Assembly (NCBI RefSeq): GCF_010499265.1 | Contig: NZ_JAAGSC010000036.1 | Span: 1 to 35,290 of the forward strand | Direction: 5' to 3' | Length of the DNA: 35,290 bases | Origin: Wenzhouxiangella limi | GTDB lineage: Bacteria; Pseudomonadota; Gammaproteobacteria; Xanthomonadales; Wenzhouxiangellaceae | Shown here: positions 25,720 through 33,252 of the stretch, in pieces | How the letters are laid out: each line of letters opens with the position of its first letter | Numbering within the stretch: the stretch's first letter is position 1 | The notes under the pieces: generated by a model | The model's database searches: none | Seen by the model: the letters and a program-made list of their open reading frames with translations, nothing else | What the model was told of the DNA's origin: nothing | Program-made: the position numbers and the translations under genes

Positions 25720-27696
25720 CTAGGGTTTTGTGGCACGCAAGTCCCAGAAGTACGTTGCGCCTTTGCCGAAACCTTCGCGCTTGGTTTCGACTCCGGCCAC
25801 CTTGCGCGCACGCTGTACGGTTCGCCATGCGAAGCCGGCCGATTTGGCGGCTTTCTGAACTTCGCCGGCCGTCATCCGGCCATCCCAAAGAAGATCGCGC
25901 AACCAGTCTGCCGCCTCGTGTCGTTCAGTTCGCTCCTCGCTGTCCGGCTGCAATGCTTCGCTGGCGTCAACCTCTACCATGTCCGGTTCCCACTCAATGA
26001 CGGCCATTTCTCCGACGCTGGTCTGCTTGGTGTTGATTCGATAGGCCAGCCCGCCTATGTCTGGAGCGATATTGGAGCCGCTCGGCAGAAGTAACCGGCG
26101 TGTATCGTCATCCTGGTCTTTCACAACTAGCCAGCACCCTCGGGCCGTGGCAGTGAATGCCAGGCTGCCGGAGACTCTATACAGAGCATTGGTGCTGCCG
26201 CCTTTGTTGAGGTGACTGACTGCAATCACCGCTACGCCGTGTTTGCCGGCTAGTTTTGAAAGTGGTGCGAGTAACTCCCTGACGTCGCTGTTCGTGTGCG
26301 AATTTGTGCCGCCCAGGTAGGCTGTCACCGGGTCGATGATGACCGCCACCACATCGCCAAGATCGTGCAGTTCATCATCCAGCCTTTGGATATCCCGTTT
26401 CAGGTTGAACATGCGTTCCCGAATCTCTAGTGTTTCCGGATCGGCATCGGCCACCGTCTCGAGGATATGAACTCGGGAGATATCAGCTCGTGCCGCTTCC
26501 AGCCTGGGCCGGATGGTGTCGGCCGCGTCATCTTCGGCACTCGCGAATATCACACTGCCCCGCGGCGGCGTCGTGCCATCAACTGGCCATGAGTGTCCGG
26601 CCGTAATGCGCGCTGTCAGGTCGGCGGTCAGCAGGGATTTACCCAGCTTAGGGTCTCCAGCGATCAGGGTCAGCTTTCCCCTCGCTATCCGGTTTGGCCA
26701 TAGCCAACGGATCGGTTCGGGCATGATTTCCTCCAGAGGCCGGGTCATCCGGACCCGTTTTGAGACCGCCCAACGTGCTTGCTCGATTGCCTTGGCTACT
26801 GCCTCCAATCCCTGGGCTTTAGCCAGATCATTAAAGTCGCCGGGCTGGCCTGGCTCGGCAATCTTTCCGGCCACCGACTGAGCCGCCTCGGTCGCCTTCG
26901 CAATGCCTGGGTTACCGTCCGTGCTTCGGTCATCATCGGCCGCAATAATGATTTGCACCTCTGGCAGCGTCTTGAGGATCGCCTGGGCTACTGAGCGAAG
27001 ATTGCCGGCATTGAATGCCACTGCCACCGCGTGTCCAGTCGCCTCATGAATGCTGGCCGCTGTTGCAAACCCCTCGGCAACAATAATCAATTCATCAGGT
27101 TGCCCAATGAGGTAGAAATTGCCATTGATCGCACCGCCTGTCTCAAAGCGCTTGCTTCCTAATTTGTCGATCCGCTGCAGCGAACGGATATCCCCCGCCG
27201 CGTTGCGGGCCGGAATCACCAACCTGCCGCGTTCGATGCGCGCGCCGTGTGGTTGGATTCCTTTGGTCACCAAATATGGGTGATCGGGCGAGGCTGGTTC
27301 TGCCGTGTTCCAAACCCGGATCGATTCCTTGGCGGCCGCTGCCCTCGCTTTTTGCCGCTGTCGTTCGGATTCCTGTCGGGCCTTGTGAATCTTGGCAACC
27401 CACTCCCGGCGTTCGGCTTCATCGGCCGGCTTGCGGGCCTGCCATTTCTCCCAAAGCCCGGTCGACCAATCACCAAATGCGCCACCTATACCGTCATCGA
27501 ACAACAGGCACCAGCCGGCGTCATTGCCGGCACTTTTGTTAGCGCCTGGGAATCGGTGAAAGCGGCCGGGTTCTATATAATCAGGCGGAATCAATCCGGC
27601 CGATTGGATCGCCGCGCGAAATCCTGTGAAGGATCTGTCCCCCTCAATAGGAGGCTTGCGTATTGAAGCGGAAGTGCTACACTTTGAGGTCATCAT
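25720..27696 (-). CDS. Toprim-type primase/helicase (RepA-like AAA ATPase) of a mobile element
   Basis: 658 residues. Residues about 130-300 carry a Toprim-like primase region: YLVTKGIQPHGARIERGRLV, the catalytic glutamate in IIVAEGFATA (E208), then IIIAADDD (D254-D256) and PGDFNDLA. Residues about 335-530 form a RecA/RepA-like hexameric helicase: Walker A GDPKLGKSL (347-355), Walker B VVAVIIDP (D455), and VSHLNKGG. The last 60 residues look like a winged-helix domain (MTAGEVQKAAKSAGFAWRTVQRARK). Such fusions prime and unwind DNA for autonomous replication of plasmids, satellites and integrative elements. AGGA stands 6 nt before ATG 27696. It lies downstream of alpA on the same strand, with an 80-bp gap holding a hairpin. 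Confidence 0.85.
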   Translation of the reverse strand: MMTSKCSTSASIRKPPIEGDRSFTGFRAAIQSAGLIPPDYIEPGRFHRFPGANKSAGNDAGWCLLFDDGIGGAFGDWSTGLWEKWQARKPADEAERREWVAKIHKARQESERQRQKARAAAAKESIRVWNTAEPASPDHPYLVTKGIQPHGARIERGRLVIPARNAAGDIRSLQRIDKLGSKRFETGGAINGNFYLIGQPDELIIVAEGFATAASIHEATGHAVAVAFNAGNLRSVAQAILKTLPEVQIIIAADDDRSTDGNPGIAKATEAAQSVAGKIAEPGQPGDFNDLAKAQGLEAVAKAIEQARWAVSKRVRMTRPLEEIMPEPIRWLWPNRIARGKLTLIAGDPKLGKSLLTADLTARITAGHSWPVDGTTPPRGSVIFASAEDDAADTIRPRLEAARADISRVHILETVADADPETLEIRERMFNLKRDIQRLDDELHDLGDVVAVIIDPVTAYLGGTNSHTNSDVRELLAPLSKLAGKHGVAVIAVSHLNKGGSTNALYRVSGSLAFTATARGCWLVVKDQDDDTRRLLLPSGSNIAPDIGGLAYRINTKQTSVGEMAVIEWEPDMVEVDASEALQPDSEERTERHEAADWLRDLLWDGRMTAGEVQKAAKSAGFAWRTVQRARKVAGVETKREGFGKGATYFWDLRATKP

Positions 27697-27723
27697 AGGC
27701 TTTCCTGCGTAAAGTCTTGAGTT

Positions 27724-27756
27724 GCGGCTTCGCCCTTGCCCGGCGAGGCCGCTCTT
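27724..27756 (+). terminator. Hairpin between alpA and the primase gene
   Basis: An 11-bp GC-rich stem (27724-27734 with 27742-27752, one G-T) with a 7-base loop, followed on the plus strand by TCTTTT. The T-run faces plus-strand transcription, whereas both flanking genes are on the minus strand. It may stop antisense transcription or structure the primase mRNA leader. Confidence 0.5.
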
Positions 27757-27777
27757 TTATGGGGCTATACCCTCGGG

Positions 27778-28005
27778 CTATGTCGGATCTACCTCGCTGA
27801 GGTTCTCTACGAACGCCCTAATGTCTTCAACTCGCCATGCGCTAGCGCGAGGCCCTAACTTGATCGGCGGAGGGGCAATGCCTTGCCGAATCCACGAGTA
27901 CCATGTCGCGCGACTAACGGGCACTGGCCCGGTACCTGGTGGCGTTCCGATGATCCCGCTGAGGCGTACAAAGCCGTTAGACGGGAATGGTTCATAGGTT
28001 TGCAT
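27778..28005 (-). CDS. AlpA-family helix-turn-helix regulator / excisionase-like
   Basis: 75 residues from ATG 28005. AlpA/MerR-like winged HTH: GFVRLSGIIG, PVSRATWYSWIRQGIAPPPIKLG, then SAWRVEDIRAFVENL. AlpA-type proteins activate excisionase or act as excisionases in prophages and genomic islands. The start is fixed by AAGGAG (minus strand, complement at 28012-28017), six bases before ATG 28005; a GTG at 28023 lies upstream of that site. Direct repeats of AGAGACTA just upstream could be its own operators. Confidence 0.85.
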   Translation of the reverse strand: MQTYEPFPSNGFVRLSGIIGTPPGTGPVPVSRATWYSWIRQGIAPPPIKLGPRASAWRVEDIRAFVENLSEVDPT

Positions 28006-28038
28006 GAGCGTCTCCTTGAGCACGATGGGGTGTACCGT

Positions 28039-28083
28039 AGAGACTAGGGGTGGCTAGCAGAGACTAAACCCGACTACTAGACC
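28039..28083. promoter_or_regulatory. Direct repeats upstream of alpA, likely operator/excisionase sites
   Basis: AGAGACTA occurs at 28039-28046 and 28059-28066, exactly 20 bp apart (about two helical turns). These are followed by CGACTACTAGACC. The inverted 15-base segment 28069-28083 agrees at 13 of 15 positions with 25099-25113 next to the tRNA. The region precedes the alpA start by 34 bp. Confidence 0.45.
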
Positions 28084-28126
28084 AAAGTTTCTTGGCTTTA
28101 TGGGTTGACCGGCAGCGCAAATTGTG

Positions 28127-28909
28127 CTAAAGGCTCTTAAGGGCGTCCTCGATTTGATCCGGACCCCAGTCCTCTGGAGTTTCAAGCTTTTGGAAATCCG
28201 CGACTGCCATAATGGAGAATTCGATGATTCGAAATACAAAGGACTTCTTCGCGGGCTTGAAAAAGGGTGATCTCCGGATAGTATTTGCTAATCGTCTGGT
28301 CGCATAGCGGCACCATAACGGATACTTGCGGCGCGCCGGCGGAGCCCGTAGGTGGTGACTGTGTTCGGCTATGTACGATTCTAGCTTCTCAAGAAAGCTA
28401 TCCCTCCCCGCCACGCTAGGTGTGAGGCCGTTTTGACTAAGAGATCTCAGTCCCGACTCCACCTGCCCGGAAATTTCCCAGAGTTCCAAGTCCGAAGGGT
28501 TCGTCCAGTCGAGGTGTCTGGTCCATGTATTTACTGACATTAGCCGATGAATCGACATCGGCGTCGCGAGTTCAGGGAACGTCGCGGTAATCTCTCTAGA
28601 CAATTTTTTGAGGTCTCGTTGGATCTTGTTGGCGGTAGTCCTCAGTTCATCGGTGGTCATCGGGTTTTCCGTATCCCCCCATCCGACGAGATAGCGCGAT
28701 TCGACCAACCAGTTTCTGAGTATCAAAAAATGGGCGATTGAATCTGGTGCCTGATGTTCCCTATTTATTTTCTCTAGGGCCAACCAGTCCTCTGGCTGCA
28801 TGTGGCCGCGCAAGCACTCGGAGGCTTCCGCCAGGTCGGGGATTTGCAACTGAAGGATTCTTTGTTCTTCCTTATACGCCAGTCGCGCGAGCCGGTGAAT
28901 GTTTGACAT
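28127..28909 (-). CDS. Protein of unknown function in the replication/partition module
   Basis: 260 residues, mostly helical and charged, without membrane segments or a signal peptide. It starts MSNIHRLARLAYKEEQRIL. A conserved-looking W-rich segment lies near the middle (TRHLDWTNPSDLELWEISGQ), and the C-terminal part ends PEDWGPDQIEDALKSL. I do not recognise a family or a catalytic motif. It lies between the AlpA-type regulator and the RHH-like gene on the same strand, so it is probably part of the element's core operon. The ribosome-binding site before ATG 28909 is weak. Confidence 0.6.
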   Translation of the reverse strand: MSNIHRLARLAYKEEQRILQLQIPDLAEASECLRGHMQPEDWLALEKINREHQAPDSIAHFLILRNWLVESRYLVGWGDTENPMTTDELRTTANKIQRDLKKLSREITATFPELATPMSIHRLMSVNTWTRHLDWTNPSDLELWEISGQVESGLRSLSQNGLTPSVAGRDSFLEKLESYIAEHSHHLRAPPARRKYPLWCRYATRRLANTIRRSPFFKPAKKSFVFRIIEFSIMAVADFQKLETPEDWGPDQIEDALKSL

Positions 28910-28941
28910 CTATCACGCTACTTTGTCATAGGTTGAGGCTT

Positions 28942-29310
28942 TCATTCGGATTTTCGTCCCGGTTTGAGAATCACGACTTGGCTTATGGCCTCAGCTAAAT
29001 CCGCACTATCCATCCTCGTCAGGGCAATCAGTCCCGCGCGAAGTACCTCAGATTTGTTTCGAGCAAGGGCATGTTCTCGGATAAGTCGCTGACGGATTTC
29101 CTCGATGAGTGCGTAATCCTCTTCTGGCATTGAAAAATTGTCCCGAACCACTTTCTTCGCCGGCGCGTTTTTGCGCCGTGTGTTTTCCTTTTCGCGATTG
29201 CCCAAGGCGATATCAGCCTTGGAAAAGCGTTCCTGGACGGCATCCCGCTCCTCGGCCAGCGTCTTATCGATCCGATCCCGGAATCGGCTTTTTTTCCCTT
29301 CAGTGCTCAT
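28942..29310 (-). CDS. Ribbon-helix-helix-like ParA partner
   Basis: 122 residues from ATG 29310. The N-terminal half is basic, charged and probably disordered (KKSRFRDRIDKTLAEERDAV, NAPAKK). The C-terminal half has a strand-helix-helix pattern, VVRDNFSMPEEDYALIEEIR, with NKSEVLRAGLIALTRM, as in RHH DNA-binding proteins. Its start overlaps the parA stop by 4 bp (ATGA), so the two are coupled. A small RHH protein after a parA gene is the usual centromere-binding partner (ParG/ParB-like) in type Ib partition. The assignment rests on that context plus the motif. Confidence 0.7.
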   Translation of the reverse strand: MSTEGKKSRFRDRIDKTLAEERDAVQERFSKADIALGNREKENTRRKNAPAKKVVRDNFSMPEEDYALIEEIRQRLIREHALARNKSEVLRAGLIALTRMDSADLAEAISQVVILKPGRKSE

Positions 29311-29957
29311 TCCAGCTCCGCCATAACCCGGTCGCACAACGCCTCAATTTCGGAAATCGCCGATTTGGCGCGCTTCCCCAGGCCTTGGATTGTGTTTCCC
29401 TCAATAGCGGCCTCACGGTAAGCGGTTCGGTGGCCCAGGCTCGTTTCGGTGACGCCGAGCCCGAATTCCGCCAGTGCCTCGACTGACTCTCTACCCAGAA
29501 CCGTGTGCGTAACCATATTCGGTACCAGGAAGGCCCGAAGTGACTCATTGACCACCCGAGCTCCCTCGATGATCGCCAGGATCCCTTGGGCGGACCACAA
29601 GTCCGCGGGCGAGGGGATGACCGGGACAAGGACTAGGTCTGACACAAGCAGCGCGCTTTGGGGCGCGGAGGACTCCATCGCCGGAGGGGTGTCGATCAGC
29701 ACGTAGTCATAGTCGTTCAAGAATTTCCTTACCTCCCGGTGCAATTTAGCGCCCGCAGCGGCCAGTCCGGTTACTGCGACCGGGAAGGGCTGACCCTCGT
29801 CTGCTGCGCACGCCCAGCGAGACGCAGTGGCCTGCAGATCGGCATCCACCACGAGGACCTTATGTCCTCGCAGACCTAGAGTGCCGGCTACCCCCATCGT
29901 GACGGTGGTTTTACCGGCGCCACCCTTCTGATTCGCAATTGTAACGATTGAGCACAT
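29307..29957 (-). CDS. parA: ParA-family partition ATPase
   Basis: 216 residues from ATG 29957. A deviant Walker A is at the N-terminus (IVTIANQKGGAGKTTV), then VLVVDADLQATAS, the Walker B-type strand DYVLIDTPPAMES, and VPVIPSPADLW. There is no N-terminal HTH, so this is a small ParF/type Ib-like ATPase that segregates plasmids or maintains excised elements. An in-frame upstream extension to 30026 covers the divergent promoter region and is rejected. TATAAT on the minus strand (complement of 29989-29994) lies about 30 bp upstream, with a palindrome (29997-30012) that may mediate autoregulation. Confidence 0.9.
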   Translation of the reverse strand: MCSIVTIANQKGGAGKTTVTMGVAGTLGLRGHKVLVVDADLQATASRWACAADEGQPFPVAVTGLAAAGAKLHREVRKFLNDYDYVLIDTPPAMESSAPQSALLVSDLVLVPVIPSPADLWSAQGILAIIEGARVVNESLRAFLVPNMVTHTVLGRESVEALAEFGLGVTETSLGHRTAYREAAIEGNTIQGLGKRAKSAISEIEALCDRVMAELE

Positions 29958-29988
29958 ATGTATCTTCCATATCGAAAGTAAAGCAAGT

Positions 29989-30012
29989 ATTATAAGTATC
30001 GTAGATACGATA
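29989..30012. promoter_or_regulatory. Divergent promoter/operator between parA and the sce7726-like gene
   Basis: TATCGTA-GA-TACGATA at 29997-30012 is a perfect inverted repeat with a 2-base centre. It directly abuts a minus-strand TATAAT (29989-29994) serving parA. The whole gap between the two divergent starts is 71 bp, so a protein bound here, for example the RHH partner, would control both transcription units. No good -35 is visible for parA. Confidence 0.5.
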
Positions 30013-30028
30013 GAGAGCATATGCAACG

Positions 30029-30898
30029 ATGAAAGCAGATCGGCGGGGAGAAATTGCGAGGGCGACTTTATTGCCGGTCTTCAGTCCGAAGGTGCTTCTG
30101 GAGCAGGCTGCTGAAGGAAATGCCGGGAAGCTTATGGCTGGCCGTCGGGCCTTGGAGCAATACGGCCTGATCTGCGAGAAGGCAAGCATGCATGATGTTT
30201 TCGAGCGAGCCTACTCAGTGCTGCTGGAGTCTTATCCGGCGGAATACCTGCTTCTCAATGAATCTTTGGGCCAGTGGTTGCGCGAAGCCGGCAGCGGGCA
30301 GAAGGTCGCGGTCTACCGAGAATTTCCGGTCGGCAACTGCAAGGCGGATATGGCCATCTTCCTTGCAGACCAGTCAGTTGGGTTTGAGGCCAAATCCCGA
30401 TATGACAGGCTGGACCGTCTAAAGGACCAACTGCGCGCTTATCAGAAGGTTTTTACGCGCAGCTATGTAGTGACTGACGATACTTTGGTTTCGAGCGTGC
30501 TAAACGAGTCACCGCGTGAAGTCGGCGTCTGGTCAGTTTCCTCGGTGGGGATCAGGGAAATCCGTCCTGCGAAAGAGGCAGCTGACCTGATTTGCCAAAT
30601 CCAGCTTTTTCGCCTACTCCGCAAACCGGAGTATCTGGACCTGATCAGGACAGAGTTCGGTGCCTCGCCCACCCTGCCTAACACGCAGATCTATCGAGCC
30701 TGCCTGAAACTGTTCCAGAAGATCGAACCAGCTAGAGCTCAGTCGCTCGTTTCAGATCTCCTGGTGCGACGCCAATGCCGCCCTCTGCCAGCAAATGATC
30801 TGGCATGGCAAATCCCGCGCAGCCTGCGACTGCTGGCATTCGCTGGCAATTTCACTCAATCCGAGCTGGAGGTCGTATGCCGAGTCTTGAACGGATAG
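30029..30898 (+). CDS. sce7726-family protein with PD-(D/E)XK nuclease-like core
   Basis: 289 residues. After a helical N-terminal domain, residues about 90-150 read VYREFP (E98), ADMAIF (D107), GFEAKS (E120, K122) and RLKDQLRAYQKVFTRSYVVT. The E, D and E-x-K with a following Q/Y helix are the order expected in PD-(D/E)XK nucleases. This is the pattern I know from the uncharacterised sce7726 family. The gene begins 71 bp from divergent parA and overlaps the sce7725-like gene by 22 bp, so the two form one operon. Function is not known; a DNA-cutting role in defence, toxin or element maintenance is inference. The ribosome-binding site is weak. Confidence 0.75.
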   Translation: MKADRRGEIARATLLPVFSPKVLLEQAAEGNAGKLMAGRRALEQYGLICEKASMHDVFERAYSVLLESYPAEYLLLNESLGQWLREAGSGQKVAVYREFPVGNCKADMAIFLADQSVGFEAKSRYDRLDRLKDQLRAYQKVFTRSYVVTDDTLVSSVLNESPREVGVWSVSSVGIREIRPAKEAADLICQIQLFRLLRKPEYLDLIRTEFGASPTLPNTQIYRACLKLFQKIEPARAQSLVSDLLVRRQCRPLPANDLAWQIPRSLRLLAFAGNFTQSELEVVCRVLNG

Positions 30899-31623
30899 GG
30901 CATAGTGGGCTGACTTACATGCCCTTCCTATATGCGCGGGGTAGCGAGCTTCGATTGCTGCAGCTGATAGCTCCTCTGATCCAGCGGGCCCCTGTGGTGC
31001 CTGTGGTCGAGCTGGCATCCGGGCCCGGTAATCGACTCGGCGCACTGATTGACTATTACAGTCTGTTGCGAATCCCTATGGGTCTCGTTGTCAACAGAGT
31101 CGCTGGACGGAAGTCGCTCTGCTCGCAGGGCATGCTCGACAAATTCCCAGAGATGTCGAGTCGGGCATCGGCTCTGTTTCCCGTATTCAGGCTGAGCATG
31201 GGGCTTCAAGACTTGACCAACTTTCCTGAAACTCTTTCGGTGATCGAGAATGAGCCGGGTCAGAGCTTGTCTTTGGTTGGGCGGGGTGACGGAACGCTCG
31301 GATACCGAATCGACGAGCACCAAGCTTATGAGGTGGGACGGCCAAGGGCCCCAGGGTCTGCGATTCTCCTCCGGGACGGGTTCAACCGTCGCGACCGAAA
31401 TGCCGACTACCCGTTTGATGAGTCTTTTGATTCAGGCCCGGGTAGGCTGAATTTGAATGGCTATTCTGGTTGGGGGGACTACACCATCACCGGCGGCGAG
31501 TGCTTGGAAGGTGGCGGGGCGCCAGCCACGGTCGCGATCCATCTGACCTACTGGGCGCCCGAAGACGGGCTTCGGGTCCGTCATTACCTATCAGATACGG
31601 TGGACGGCACCCAAGATACGTAA
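30877..31623 (+). pseudogene. sce7725-family protein, 3' end removed by an IS66-type insertion
   Basis: 248 residues remain. GGAGG stands four bases before ATG 30877; the family-like start MPFLYARGSELRLLQL appears at ATG 30919. Other recognisable parts are VVPVVEL, LLRDGFNRRDRNADYP, GWGDYTITGG and the strand AIHLTYW. These match my recollection of the sce7725 / 'beta protein' families, members of which continue well past RHYLSDT. Here the frame stops at 31621-31623, where TAA is part of GTAAGCG, the terminal sequence of IS66 elements. So the stop codon comes from the insertion and the C-terminus is probably lost. Whether the shortened protein works is unknown. Confidence 0.72.
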
Positions 31624-31829
31624 GCGCTTAAGCACCCCCACCCTTGATCGCACCGGGCAGTAATGCGTCAATATCGTCGACGGTTTCAGCCAGCGGCAGT
31701 TCTTTGAAAACTCGGCGCAGGTAGGCATAGGGCTCGAGCCCGTGGCCCTTGGCGGTTTCGATCAGGCTGTAGAGGTTGGCGCTGGCACGGGCACCGGCCT
31801 GGGTTTGGGAGAACAGCCAGTTTTTGCGA
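31620..31829 (-). mobile_element. IS66-family remnant: terminal end plus 3' part of the transposase gene
   Basis: GTAAGCG at 31620-31626 is the conserved IS66 tip. On the minus strand a frame ends at TAA (31628-31630) and encodes the C-terminus of an IS66 TnpC transposase: RKNWLFSQTQAGARASANLY, SLIETAKGHGLEPYAYLRRV, then ELPLAETVDDIDALLPGAIK. Going upstream, similarity stops exactly before RKNWLF at about 31829, where the RIT terminal repeats begin. The rest of the transposase presumably lies beyond the right edge of the window. The fragment is about 67 codons and inactive. Confidence 0.85.
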
Positions 31830-31854
31830 TTATGCCAACCTTTGCATAACAGAA

Positions 31855-31884
31855 ATTATGCGCAGTGCCCGGTTATGCGAAGTC
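31855..31884 (+). repeat. RIT left inverted repeat
   Basis: Thirty bases identical to the reverse complement of 35261-35290. It contains TTATGCG twice (31857 and 31874). It is preceded by TTATGCC...GCATAA (31831-31850), probably the outer part of the same terminal repeat. Confidence 0.95.
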
Positions 31885-32004
31885 CACGGCGATCATCGGC
31901 TCGCCGGCGGCAGCCTGCCTACTCGCAACGCCATCGTTCCCGTTCTCGACTTTACATAAGCGTGCAGGCCTACTGCTCTGTCACCCTCAACGACAGGACA
32001 GCTT

Positions 32005-33252
32005 ATGAACCGCTCCATCACGCCTCTCCGCCCGGATCTGACCCGATCGCTGCGAAACGGCCCGCTTGCCGGATGCGAGGCACCTTATAGAAAGTGGCTT
32101 GACGAACGCGGCTATGCCACCAGCACGTCGCGCGCGTACATCCTCTGCCTCACGCACTTCGCCAGGTGGGCGAGCGACCTGGGGGTCACGTGCGAGACCC
32201 TGTCTTGCTCGACTATTGCTCGCTTTATCGACGAGCACCTTCCTTGTTGTGACTGCCCACGCCCCGTACAGCGCAGTCGAGCGCAGGTTCGGGCGGCGCT
32301 GCGTCAGCTACAGCCGGCATTGGCGGCTGCAGGTATCACCTTTGTTGAGGCAGATCCCAATGCGGTAGAGCGCGAACTTGAGCGCTACGACGCCTTCCTG
32401 CGTGATCGTCGAGGCTTGGCCGCCAGCACACGATTGCATCGTCGGAAGATAATCCGGGACTTGCTCCAGCTCACAGCCGGTACAGGTGGCAGTTCGGCAT
32501 GGCAAGAGGCGAGCCGACTGCGTCGGTTCGTGGCCGAGCGCGCTGATCGATGGTCGCCTGCGAGCCTGGGCACATTGACTGGCGCGCTGCGTAGCTACCT
32601 GCGCTACCGCGGATTGCTTGGGGACGATGTTGTCGCACTACTTCCGGTAATCGTATCCCCCGCGCAGTGGCGGTTATCCGCCTTGCCGGAGACACTTTCC
32701 GCCGACGAGGTCGAGAGCGTTCTCACATCGTTCGGCCCCTCGTTGCCGTCGTGGCGTCGCGGCCTAGCCATCGCACAATGTGTTGCCAGGCTCGGCCTGC
32801 GATCGGCCGAAGTGGTCGCTCTCGAGCTCGAAGATCTGGACTGGGACATCGGCACGATCCGCCTTCGTCACTGCAAGTCCCGGCGTGTCGATAGGTTGCC
32901 CATGCCAGTTCCTGTGGGCGAGGCGGTGATGAACTACCTCCGACACGAACGGCCGTCGTGCAAGAGTCGGAAGGTGTTTGTACGCCATGTTGCACCCGTG
33001 GAGAAACCGCTGCTGCCAGGGGTCGTCAAGAGCACTCTCCTCGCGGCATACACGCGCTGCGGGCTGCCCTACACACGCATACACATCCTCCGCCATAGCC
33101 TGGCAGCTCGTGTGCTCGCTGGTGGTGGCACACTCAAGGAAGTCGCAGACCTCCTACGGCATCGACACCTCGACACGACGCAGATCTATGCCAAAGTCGA
33201 TTCAGGGCGGCTTGATGCTGTGGCGATGCCCTGGCCTGGGAGCGGCACGTGA
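32005..33252 (+). CDS. RIT tyrosine recombinase, first of three
   Basis: 415 residues. An N-terminal SAM-like core-binding domain (YRKWLDERGYATSTSRAYIL) includes a cysteine-rich CCDCP insert near residue 82. It is followed by the catalytic domain with R266 (LGLRSAEVVAL), H360-x-x-R363 (HILRHS), H386 and nucleophile Y395 (TTQIYAK). All active-site residues are intact. AGGACAG lies before ATG 32005. Its stop overlaps the GTG start of the second recombinase by 4 bp, so all three are made from one transcript. It is thought that the trio acts together to move the element; the division of labour is not known. Confidence 0.93.
   Translation: MNRSITPLRPDLTRSLRNGPLAGCEAPYRKWLDERGYATSTSRAYILCLTHFARWASDLGVTCETLSCSTIARFIDEHLPCCDCPRPVQRSRAQVRAALRQLQPALAAAGITFVEADPNAVERELERYDAFLRDRRGLAASTRLHRRKIIRDLLQLTAGTGGSSAWQEASRLRRFVAERADRWSPASLGTLTGALRSYLRYRGLLGDDVVALLPVIVSPAQWRLSALPETLSADEVESVLTSFGPSLPSWRRGLAIAQCVARLGLRSAEVVALELEDLDWDIGTIRLRHCKSRRVDRLPMPVPVGEAVMNYLRHERPSCKSRKVFVRHVAPVEKPLLPGVVKSTLLAAYTRCGLPYTRIHILRHSLAARVLAGGGTLKEVADLLRHRHLDTTQIYAKVDSGRLDAVAMPWPGSGT

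Noticed and set aside
25527-25811. A 94-codon minus-strand frame containing repeated YM-A-R-M-A-R-like residues
   Set aside because: The repetition is a by-product of the CATGCGCGCC inverted repeat; the frame overlaps the primase 3' end and lacks a ribosome-binding site.
29958-30026. N-terminal extension of ParA with a hydrophobic stretch
   Set aside because: It covers the divergent promoter and palindrome; the deviant Walker A of ParA begins a few residues after ATG 29957, as is normal.
31776-32090. Plus-strand frame across the IS66-RIT junction
   Set aside because: It spans two unrelated elements and the inverted repeat; a chance open frame.
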